A stretch of 5,670 bases of DNA, taken from the NCBI GenBank assembly GCA_934141575.1, contig CAKPCJ010000043.1, positions 1 to 5,670 of the forward strand, written 5' to 3'. The position numbers and the translations under genes are program-made. The notes below the pieces were generated by a model. The model was given only the letters and a program-made list of their open reading frames with translations. It did not search any database and was not told the DNA's origin. This DNA comes from an uncultured Bacilli bacterium (GTDB taxonomy: Bacteria; Bacillota_I; Bacilli_A; RF39; UBA660). Positions within the stretch are counted from its first letter, which is position 1; the number at the start of each line of letters is the position of its first letter. Of the stretch, positions 1-5,486 are shown one piece after another.

Positions 1-261
1 GATATTTTGTTTGTTTTTTGTTATTGTGCCTTTTTTGATAATTTTATGAGCTCCACAAACTGGACAAATTGGATTAACATATGAAAATATATTATTTTCG
101 TCTAAAAATAGTTTTTGATTAGTATTTTCAATATTTGGGCTTTTGTCAAGCCTTTCTGAAATGATTTTTTCATGATCAATTTTTTCTTCAGAAAAATCAA
201 AAAGTTTAAGTTGTATGAATGTTAAATTACTATTGAGGACAAATTTGTTTTGTTTGGTCAT
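1..261 (-). CDS. N-terminal fragment of a zinc-ribbon protein, probable IS transposase (runs off left edge)
   Basis: Reading the minus strand from ATG at 261 gives 87 open codons that continue past the window edge, so the gene is partial. The protein starts MTKQNKFVLN and is Lys/Asn-rich. Near residues 64-72 it reads NPICPVCGA, a CxxC half-site of a zinc ribbon, followed by a basic stretch (HKIIKKGTITKNKQ). The second cysteine pair would lie outside the window. A short variable N-terminus followed by 'NPxCPxCG.. KKG' is typical of the DNA-binding N-terminus of archaeal IS transposases. From memory it is closest to the ISM1-like (ISNCY) elements of Methanobrevibacter, but an ISL3-like family is also possible. 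The catalytic domain is not visible. Upstream, GAGG at 276-279 lies 14 nt from this ATG, which is rather far. An inverted repeat surrounds the start. Transposase is likely but not proven; another Zn-ribbon DNA-binding protein is the alternative. Confidence 0.6.
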   Translation of the reverse strand, partial: MTKQNKFVLNSNLTFIQLKLFDFSEEKIDHEKIISERLDKSPNIENTNQKLFLDENNIFSYVNPICPVCGAHKIIKKGTITKNKQNI

Positions 262-297
262 AAAACATTATTTGTCCTCACTTATTTAAGTAATTTA
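223..297 (-). repeat. Two-tier inverted repeat enclosing the start of the putative transposase
   Basis: The inner arms TGAGGACAAAT (234-244) and ATTTGTCCTCA (270-280) match perfectly over 11 bp. The outer arms TAAATTACT (223-231) and AGTAATTTA (289-297) match perfectly over 9 bp. They are separated by asymmetric bulges of 2 and 8 nt. In the minus-strand mRNA this could fold into a 20-bp hairpin with the ATG in its ~25-nt loop and the GAGG Shine-Dalgarno-like element buried in the stem. Such structures limit transposase translation in some insertion sequences; that role here is inference. Confidence 0.6.
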
Positions 298-355
298 CTA
301 TTTTTAAATCAATATTTTTTAAATTAAAGCAAAATTAGAACGAATTTTCATCGAG

Positions 356-422
356 GTGAAATTTCAACTGTAAAAAAAATTAATTTGAAAAAAGCCTATA
401 AAATTTTACAGACTCCTTTCAC
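356..422. repeat. Imperfect inverted repeat between the small orphan gene and the putative transposase
   Basis: CTGTAAAA (368-375) and TTTTACAG (404-411) form perfect 8-bp arms, extended by GTGAAA (356-361) and TTTCAC (417-422) after a short mismatched internal loop. The predicted hairpin would have 14 paired bases. It overlaps the oligo-T tracts downstream of the 65-aa gene, so it may belong to that terminator. It may also lie at or near the end of the insertion sequence. The other element end is outside the window, so these options cannot be separated here. Confidence 0.45.
372..393 (-). terminator. Oligo-T terminator after the 65-aa gene
   Basis: On the minus strand the sequence downstream of the stop at 478 contains a run of six T (393-388) and a run of eight T (379-372). 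Archaeal RNA polymerase terminates at such T tracts without needing a hairpin. The tracts are 85-107 nt beyond the stop codon, and they separate this gene from the putative transposase. Confidence 0.45.
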
Positions 423-477
423 TTATGAAAAATAGTTTCTTTTGAAGAGTTATATATGAGAGATATATTTTTTGAAG

Positions 478-675
478 TTATTCTCCATCATCCATTTCGT
501 CAAGTTCCTTTTGCAAATCATGGATTTGCATTTCCTTGTAAAATCTTTCGAACTTGCCTACTTCAATGAGATAAGCTGAAACTTCAAGAGCATCTCTATA
601 GGTATAATTGGACTCTTTGATAATTTGCTTTTTGTCTTCATCCATGTAGGATGATGTATTATTTATATTGGCCAT
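478..675 (-). CDS. Small acidic hypothetical protein (65 aa)
   Basis: I do not recognise this protein. It starts MANINNTSSY and has no signal peptide, membrane segment or cysteine. After a polar N-terminal tail of about 12 residues, the rest looks helical: residues 13-50 alternate charged and hydrophobic positions, and the C-terminus (HDLQKELDEMDDGE) is strongly acidic. That suggests a small cytosolic, possibly partner-binding helical protein. The ATG start is chosen because a partial Shine-Dalgarno (AGGT at 686-689) lies 10 nt upstream and a TATA-like box lies about 50 nt upstream. The gene sits 100 nt downstream of the TPR gene with its own likely promoter, so it need not belong to that cluster. 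It is short, so a non-coding ORF is possible, but the start signals, helical pattern and length in such AT-rich DNA favour a real gene. Confidence 0.62.
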   Translation of the reverse strand: MANINNTSSYMDEDKKQIIKESNYTYRDALEVSAYLIEVGKFERFYKEMQIHDLQKELDEMDDGE

Positions 676-723
676 AGATATTACAACCTGTATATAATAA
701 TTAATATAATATTTTATTATTTA

Positions 724-735
724 TTTTATATAAAA
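724..735 (-). promoter_or_regulatory. TATA-like box for the 65-aa gene
   Basis: TTTTATATAAAA is a perfect palindrome that fits an archaeal TATA box. Its centre is about 55 nt upstream of the ATG at 675, so transcription would start about 25-30 nt before the gene, leaving room for the weak Shine-Dalgarno. The surrounding DNA is almost pure A/T, so other TATA-like matches exist nearby (for example around 690-715). Confidence 0.45.
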
Positions 736-775
736 TTATCAATTGAGTCTACTTAAACCTTCAAAAATCTTATGT

Positions 776-2263
776 TCATATGTCACGGAGTTTGCCTTGA
801 AGTTCTTCTTTTTTAGAAATGATTTTTTTATCGTAGGGTTTGCTTTCTAATATTTCATCTAAACAATTAATTGCTTTTTTATATTCCTTCTGTTCTTCTA
901 AGATAAGTGCTTTATGGATTATTGCAAATTCTGTTGGGTAATATTCAATTGATTTGTCAAAATATTTAATAGCATCTTGTTTATCTCCCATTTCATATAA
1001 TATCTGTGCTTTAAGAGAATATAAATGATTATAACTGTGAGAATCATTTTTATCTATTGTTTGATTAATATACATTAATGATTGGTCATAATCTTCTAAC
1101 GCAAGATATATTTTTGCTTTATCAAATAGGCTTAATTCTTTTTTGAGCAATTCATCAAAATATGCAATGCCCTGTTTTTTATCAATTTTTAGTAATGCTT
1201 CTCCTTTTGAAATTTCAACATCATACCAATTTTTATTATTTTTGATTAAAACCTCATAACATTCCAATGCTTTTTGATATTGTTTAAGATTAAAATAACA
1301 ATCGCCTTTTGATTTAATGGTGGTGAAATTTTCTGGCCAGATGTTTAATGCTTTATCTAGACTTTTAATTGCATTTTCATAATCTTCTAATTCTATAAAG
1401 CAATCTGCCTGTGAAATATAGCTATTATCCATAGTGCTATGATATTCTACTTCCATATCCATATCATAACATTTTATTGCATTTTCATAGTCTCCAATGC
1501 TTTTTAAGTTATCTGCTTTACATCGCCATTCATATTCGCTTTTTGGAAAAATCAATAATGCGTTATCACATTCATGTACTTCAGATTCTAAATCTCCACA
1601 ATACACCCTCAAGTCTCTCCAAAGTTTAATATCATGAGGATTCAATAAAAGTGATTTTCTTAAAGATTTAATTCCCTCTGCCTTATTATCATTATAACAT
1701 AGAACTTTTCCTTTTTTCTCCCATGTCTTTGAATTTAAGGGATTAATATCTAATGCTTTTGTATATGCTGTGATTGCTGAATCATAATCGTCTAACTCGT
1801 ACAAAACATCCCCCTTAGCAATTAGGGATTCTTCATTACTACCATTACACTTAACTAAAATGTCTTCAAAATAATCTTTTGATTTTTCTTTATCTGTGTT
1901 TTTTAAGATTTTTCCTTTTAAAACTATGGCTTCCAAATCATTTGGATTTATTTCTAATGCTTTTTCAATGCAGTCCATTGCTTTTGTGTAGTTTTCCCCG
2001 TAATCATCATTATGGAGATCTGCTTTGTTTTTCCAAGCACAAATATTTTCATTGTTGAATTTTATAGATTCATTAAATGCATTAAAAGCATCATCTTTTT
2101 TAAACTCTTTAACTAATCTCTCCCCAAGTCGATTAAATAATTCTGATTTGAATTTATTATCATCATCTGAAGGATATAAATTATAATCTATCTTTTCATG
2201 TCCGCAATAAGGACAGAATCCATAAAAATCATCGAAAAATTTTAAACAATTAACACATCTCAT
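776..2263 (-). CDS. Zinc-ribbon plus tetratricopeptide-repeat (TPR) protein, 495 aa
   Basis: Residues 3-20 form a short zinc ribbon: C3-x2-C6, then C17-x2-C20 in 'FCPYCG'. After an acidic spacer, about residues 38-480 are filled with roughly a dozen TPR units of ~34 residues. The clearest are at 74-108 (ending KALEINPND), 145-178 (GDVLYELDDYDSAITAY), 281-313, 315-347, 414-446 and 447-479. The typical A/G-Y-A-P pattern is visible in phrases such as 'DYENAI..LDKALNIWP'. TPR solenoids bind protein partners. There is no signal peptide or membrane helix, so it is probably a cytosolic scaffold. Zn-ribbon plus TPR proteins are frequent in Methanobrevibacter, but their partners are mostly unknown. 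The ATG has a strong GGGTGA ribosome site (2268-2273) that contains the stop codon of the preceding gene, with only 4 nt between that stop and this start. It is therefore almost certainly co-transcribed and translationally coupled with the 612-aa gene. Confidence 0.93.
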   Translation of the reverse strand: MRCVNCLKFFDDFYGFCPYCGHEKIDYNLYPSDDDNKFKSELFNRLGERLVKEFKKDDAFNAFNESIKFNNENICAWKNKADLHNDDYGENYTKAMDCIEKALEINPNDLEAIVLKGKILKNTDKEKSKDYFEDILVKCNGSNEESLIAKGDVLYELDDYDSAITAYTKALDINPLNSKTWEKKGKVLCYNDNKAEGIKSLRKSLLLNPHDIKLWRDLRVYCGDLESEVHECDNALLIFPKSEYEWRCKADNLKSIGDYENAIKCYDMDMEVEYHSTMDNSYISQADCFIELEDYENAIKSLDKALNIWPENFTTIKSKGDCYFNLKQYQKALECYEVLIKNNKNWYDVEISKGEALLKIDKKQGIAYFDELLKKELSLFDKAKIYLALEDYDQSLMYINQTIDKNDSHSYNHLYSLKAQILYEMGDKQDAIKYFDKSIEYYPTEFAIIHKALILEEQKEYKKAINCLDEILESKPYDKKIISKKEELQGKLRDI

Positions 2264-2273
2264 GTTTTCACCC
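2264..2273 (-). promoter_or_regulatory. Ribosome binding site overlapping the upstream stop codon
   Basis: GGGTGA at 2268-2273 is the Shine-Dalgarno of the TPR gene, with an AAAC spacer to its ATG. Its last three bases (TGA) are the stop codon of the 612-aa gene. A ribosome terminating there would already sit on the next initiation site, which supports translational coupling. Confidence 0.8.
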
Positions 2274-4106
2274 GTTTAATATGTCATTACCATATTTTTT
2301 ATATAATTTCAAATCTTCTTCACCGATTGATCTAACATTTAACATGTCTTGACCTGTTAAATCTATAATTTCAAAAGCTAGGTGCGTAAATATATCTGGA
2401 TAATCATTACTGCACCCAACAGACCAATGTTTATCATCTTCAAAGACTAAATTTAAACGCCAATTATATCCATCAAGCCCTGGCCACTTATGATAAATTA
2501 GTTTCTGCCAATATTTCTCATCATCAAGTTGATAGATATGATATTTCTCTATTAAATCAAAAATTAGCTTAATTTCAGTACCAGTAAGATTTTTCTGACC
2601 TAAACACATTAATGTTTTCCTATCAAAATCAATTTTAAAATTATATTTTGAAAATCCCCAACGTAAAACCGGGCCATGACTATAAGTCAATGATTTTAAT
2701 TTTAATTTTTTATTAGTCATTTTATCATAAACTCCGTCTCTTTTAAAATCATAATGTAAGCTTGTAATTGTCTGCTTTGAATTATTGATGTTTAAAATAT
2801 CGAATCCAACTAATTTATTTAAGGATTTTCCTAATTGAATCCATGTTTGAGGATTATATTTAAAGTCATAAGAAACTTCACCTGTAGGATATGTAATTTC
2901 TAATGAATTTTCAAAATTTCTATGTAAAAATAAACAGTGATGATGTTTAGATTCAATGAAATCTAATTGATTAAACTCGTCTAAAAAATCTTTTAATTTA
3001 TTTGAATCTAGTTTAAATTCTTTTTTAGGGACATTTTTAAGTGATAAATTGTATATCTCCAAATCATAATCATGGCTATAATCAACATTATAATGTGTAT
3101 CTGGAATTAATTTTTGATTGATGCAGTCAATTTCAAATCTGTTGTGCAAAGTAACTCCAAAATCAATTTTATAAGATATTTGAATTTTTTTAATTTCATT
3201 TCTGACATCCAATAAATGTTTCTGGCCAAATGACATTAAAGATTCCTTATTTTTAATTTCGCCAATTTTCAAATAATCTTTCTTTAGATTTAATAAAGCT
3301 TGTCCTAAATGAATATAAGTGTCAGGATAAGCATTGTCCCCTCTTAAATTTAAAACTTTACCCTCTTCAAAAATCAGTTCTAAAAACCATGAATTACCAT
3401 TAAAATCATTGAAATCATCATGTTTTGTGATATTCTCATTGAGATCTTTGTGATACCATTTATAAACACCATAATACTCAAGTAATTCACAAACTTTTGA
3501 AAATCTTTCATCATCATCAGATATTGTGAAATTGAATGCATTGGACAAATCATTTAAATTAGAAATATGAAAATTAACTTTCTTTAATTTTAATTTATCA
3601 CTGTTCTTTTTATCGTATACTCCATCGTATCCAATATCATAATGAAGTTCAGTAATCAAGTCCTTCTGATTAATATTTAATAAATCAAATCCCAATATCT
3701 CAATCAATAGTTTTCCGAAGTCTATCCATGAATCAGGAAATCTGTTTACATACTCCTTATTATGCCAACTAATTTCATCTGATAGATATTCGTTATTGAT
3801 AAAAATATCGTTTAAATTCCAGATTCCCTTGATATTGTCATCATTATCATATCCAAATTTTTCATATTCCAATTCAATTTGATTACATTGGTCTTTAGTC
3901 AAATTGAAAGATTTATCAGTAATAATAAATGATTTAGCAATTTTATCATTTTCTTCACTAGCATATATTAAATCCTTTCTTTTATCTTGTGTAATTCCCT
4001 GTGAGATTAATTTAGCTTCTTTTTTAGATAAATCAAACATGAAATAACTTTGATAGTGTTGAAAGCCCAAATTATACATTTGTGATATTCCAATTCTTCG
4101 GTTCAA
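2268..4106 (-). CDS. Unknown protein built from a tandem ~295-residue duplication (612 aa)
   Basis: The family is not recognised with certainty. Numbering is from TTG at 4106. The motif LHYDxxxDGVYDK...KLKLK occurs at about 154-175 and again at 450-471, and 'GFDLLNI' (139-145) recurs as 'GFDILNI' (434-440). The protein is therefore two ~295-residue halves. Each half holds two subunits, giving four related units at about 17-145, 177-281, 308-440 and 486-591. The unit pattern is W-x-L-x-L-x-F-E-[ED]-[GD] (clearest in units 2 and 4), then 'G.N.YPD.[WYF]..LG..L..L.G.D.LN'. From memory this tail resembles hypothetical proteins of gut Firmicutes; that is unverified. No signal peptide, membrane helix or catalytic motif is evident. 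Start choice: an in-frame GTG at 4115 lies inside the best Shine-Dalgarno (AAGGTGG, 4112-4118), which is correctly spaced (5 nt) from TTG at 4106, so TTG is preferred. An ATG at 4079 is another option. It is coupled downstream to the TPR gene. Confidence 0.87.
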   Translation of the reverse strand: MNRRIGISQMYNLGFQHYQSYFMFDLSKKEAKLISQGITQDKRKDLIYASEENDKIAKSFIITDKSFNLTKDQCNQIELEYEKFGYDNDDNIKGIWNLNDIFINNEYLSDEISWHNKEYVNRFPDSWIDFGKLLIEILGFDLLNINQKDLITELHYDIGYDGVYDKKNSDKLKLKKVNFHISNLNDLSNAFNFTISDDDERFSKVCELLEYYGVYKWYHKDLNENITKHDDFNDFNGNSWFLELIFEEGKVLNLRGDNAYPDTYIHLGQALLNLKKDYLKIGEIKNKESLMSFGQKHLLDVRNEIKKIQISYKIDFGVTLHNRFEIDCINQKLIPDTHYNVDYSHDYDLEIYNLSLKNVPKKEFKLDSNKLKDFLDEFNQLDFIESKHHHCLFLHRNFENSLEITYPTGEVSYDFKYNPQTWIQLGKSLNKLVGFDILNINNSKQTITSLHYDFKRDGVYDKMTNKKLKLKSLTYSHGPVLRWGFSKYNFKIDFDRKTLMCLGQKNLTGTEIKLIFDLIEKYHIYQLDDEKYWQKLIYHKWPGLDGYNWRLNLVFEDDKHWSVGCSNDYPDIFTHLAFEIIDLTGQDMLNVRSIGEEDLKLYKKYGNDILNG

Positions 4107-4118
4107 AATAACCACCTT
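4104..4118 (-). promoter_or_regulatory. Shine-Dalgarno that decides the start of the 612-aa gene
   Basis: AAGGTGG at 4112-4118 is followed by 5 nt and then TTG at 4104-4106. The GTG that would give the longest reading frame (4113-4115) is part of this site and so is unlikely to be the initiator. No equally good site precedes the ATG at 4079. Confidence 0.6.
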
Positions 4119-4181
4119 GTGTGTTGCTTGTTAATATATTTTTTAGTTCAAATACATTAAATTTACTTATTAATCAATGAA

Positions 4182-4428
4182 TTAATCCTCGTTAATGTTA
4201 GTATTTAAAATTGGTTCTTGGCCAAATAATAAAGCTTCTTTAACATTAACAATATCTTTTTCTAATCTATTTTAGTTCAATTACTTCAGAATAAATCTCA
4301 GGATTATTCTTTTTTAAATCATTGGAGTATCTATTTTTTTCATCCTCAGAAATGTCATTCAATTTGTAAATTCTTTGAACATGTCTGTAATTAGATGATT
4401 TTATTCCCCCACAAAATGGGTCTACCAT
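4182..4428 (-). pseudogene. Small unknown gene broken by a one-base frameshift (about 81 aa if repaired)
   Basis: From ATG at 4428 the frame reads MVDPFCGGIKSSNYRH... for 53 codons to a TAG at 4267-4269 (...SEVIELK). The start is well supported: AGAGGTG (4433-4439) lies 4 nt upstream. Directly after the stop, the +1 frame is open and protein-like (LEKDIVNVKEALLFGQEP...NED) to a TAA at 4182-4184. The junction is CTAAAATAG. Removing one A from the four-A run joins the halves as ...IELNRLEKDIVNV..., giving 81 aa with a continuous helical, heptad-like C-terminal half. The span is 247 nt, 82 codons plus one base. The product is not recognised; it has no membrane segment and a single cysteine (C6). 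It lies 13 nt after the 162-aa gene and 75 nt before the 612-aa gene, so it is the second gene of the cluster. A sequencing error or a functional 53-aa short form are alternatives. Confidence 0.72.
4191..4250. repeat. 10-bp perfect inverted repeat inside the frameshifted gene
   Basis: GTTAATGTTA (4191-4200) and TAACATTAAC (4241-4250) are exact inverted copies separated by 40 nt. The spacer also holds the palindrome TTGGCCAA (4218-4225). The repeat lies in the 3' half of the broken gene, where it encodes part of IVNV and TNIN, so it may be chance in AT-rich coding DNA. Confidence 0.4.
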
Positions 4429-4441
4429 GATTCACCTCTAA

Positions 4442-4930
4442 TTATATTATATCTTCAAGACCTATATCCTTTAGAAAGATGTCTAATCTGTTTCCCCATA
4501 TTCCATAATAATATCCTAGCATTAATTTAACATAAAAATTCCATGATGGGCCTCCAAAATAACCTGCATCTTCATAAGAATAATATTTTTCAATGTATTC
4601 ATCTTCACCATTGAAATAATCAATTCCAACAATTAAGCTATCGAATTCCCTATATTTATTTACAAATGCCAAAACTTTATTTGTTTCAACATTAGTTTCT
4701 TCACTATAAGGCAGAATTTCATCGATGGTGCACATATTACTTGGATTTTTAAGATAGAACTCCTGTCTTTTTTCTAAAAATAGGTCCGATAAATCATTTA
4801 GATTTTCCAAAAAATCCTTTGGTATAGCTTCGTTATCAAATTCAGCTAATTTTTCCACTAATCCTCTATAGTTATTTTCAATTCGTTTTTTATTATAAAT
4901 AATAAATTTATATGTGTATTTTGCTTTCAT
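4442..4930 (-). CDS. Hypothetical protein, first gene of the cluster (162 aa)
   Basis: I do not recognise this protein. It starts MKAKYTYKF and ends DIGLEDII. The first ~75 residues look helical and charged (for example around NNYRGLVEKLAEFDNEA). The C-terminal third is rich in aromatics and glycine, with a distinctive segment YSYEDAGYFGGPSWNFYVKL followed by MLGYYYGIWGN at about 130-150. That segment could pack as a core or a short amphipathic helix; there is no convincing transmembrane helix or signal peptide. The reading frame extends upstream to TTG at 4945 (167 aa), but a TATA-like box at 4954-4962 would place transcription start near 4935, downstream of that TTG. There is also no Shine-Dalgarno, so ATG at 4930 on a nearly leaderless transcript is preferred. 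The next gene begins 13 nt after its stop, so they are probably co-transcribed. A small partner or immunity-like protein is possible but not shown. Confidence 0.8.
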   Translation of the reverse strand: MKAKYTYKFIIYNKKRIENNYRGLVEKLAEFDNEAIPKDFLENLNDLSDLFLEKRQEFYLKNPSNMCTIDEILPYSEETNVETNKVLAFVNKYREFDSLIVGIDYFNGEDEYIEKYYSYEDAGYFGGPSWNFYVKLMLGYYYGIWGNRLDIFLKDIGLEDII

Positions 4931-4953
4931 GTTTTTTATTTTCAAATATTTTT

Positions 4954-4970
4954 GCTTATAAAGGTTTTTT
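4954..4970 (-). promoter_or_regulatory. BRE/TATA-like promoter of the four-gene cluster
   Basis: On the minus strand AAAAAACC (4963-4970) is followed by TTTATAAGC (4954-4962), a good archaeal BRE plus TATA arrangement. With the usual ~25-nt spacing, transcription would begin around 4933-4935, only a few bases before ATG 4930. This matches the lack of a Shine-Dalgarno there and implies a leaderless first gene. No equally clear promoter was seen within the cluster. Confidence 0.6.
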
Positions 4971-5438
4971 AACAGGAATCAATTAATCTAATGATGATTT
5001 ACATATCCATGACCAAAACTCGATTTTTCATATGCTCTAATGCATTTAATTAAAATAGCTATTAATATAATTTAATTTTCAAATGTATTCTATAATTTAA
5101 TTAATCCTGAAATTAATTTAATTAATTTCTTAAATCTTGGGATAAATTGAAAAATTAAGTTTTCATTAAATTTTTAAAAAGTTAATAAAATAACTCTGAT
5201 TCAAGTTTCACTATAGATTAGACCACACAGTTAACCTGAATTATCATATGTCATAAATTAAATTAAAGTATTGATTAAAATTATTGATGTTAATCATACA
5301 AGCATGTGTTTAATTAATCATTACTTGAATTATTTTTGTGGTGAAATTCGTTGGATAAATTGTAAATTTGGAAATTTTGTTAAAGGATTTTATGGACTTT
5401 AAATTGTAAAGTTATAATGTATTATACGATATTAATGC
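4971..5438. other. AT-rich intergenic region without a credible gene
   Basis: About 470 bp with dense stops in all frames. The few ATG-led frames seen are 20 codons or fewer and lack ribosome sites (for example ATG at 4991 on the plus strand, 20 codons). It contains a 21-bp palindrome at 5109-5129, several TTTAATTAAT-type runs around 5041-5130, and a short direct repeat AAATTGTAAA (5357-5366 and 5401-5410). No tRNA-like or rRNA-like sequence, CRISPR repeat or conserved riboswitch was recognised. A small RNA cannot be excluded. Confidence 0.55.
5109..5129. repeat. 21-bp perfect palindrome
   Basis: GAAATTAATT (5109-5118), a central T, then AATTAATTTC (5120-5129) are exact inverted arms. Except for the outer G and C it is all A/T, so chance occurrence in this AT-rich stretch is plausible. 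A dimeric regulator site or cruciform is possible. It is about 150 bp upstream of the cluster's TATA box. Confidence 0.5.
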
Positions 5439-5453
5439 AAAAAAAGAAAAAAA
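5439..5453 (-). terminator. Oligo-T terminator of the right-edge gene
   Basis: On the minus strand the sequence reads seven T, one C, seven T, beginning 33 nt after the TAG stop at 5487. This is a typical archaeal intrinsic terminator and shows that the right-edge reading frame was once the 3' end of a transcribed gene. Confidence 0.65.
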
Positions 5454-5486
5454 TTAACATTAACTACTATATAAATCTGTGAATAT

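Noticed and set aside
356..422. Complete terminal inverted repeat pair of a MITE
   Set aside because: Only about 67 bp, arms are imperfect, and no flanking target duplication was found.
640..650. UGA or UAG recoding across the window (selenocysteine or pyrrolysine)
   Set aside because: The main genes end cleanly at TAA/TGA; only the two broken genes have in-frame stops, which are better explained by mutation.
4264..4272. Programmed +1 frameshift joining the two halves of the small gene at CTAAAATAG
   Set aside because: Slipping from AAA to AAT or CTA to TAA gives poor re-pairing, and no stimulatory structure is evident; a plain indel in the A run is simpler.
4991..5053. Plus-strand 20-codon ORF starting ATGATGATT
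   Set aside because: No properly spaced ribosome site, very short, and no protein-like pattern.
5041..5140. Repeated TTTAATTAAT runs as a CRISPR or iteron array
   Set aside because: Spacing is irregular, units are not conserved beyond low-complexity A/T, and no unique spacers are seen.
5387..5410. Plus-strand mini-ORF after AAAGGA (ATG GAC TTT...)
   Set aside because: Only five codons; the ribosome-site match is likely chance.
5465..5478. TATATAAA as a plus-strand promoter
   Set aside because: No plus-strand reading frame follows; it sits in the 3' flank of the minus-strand broken gene.
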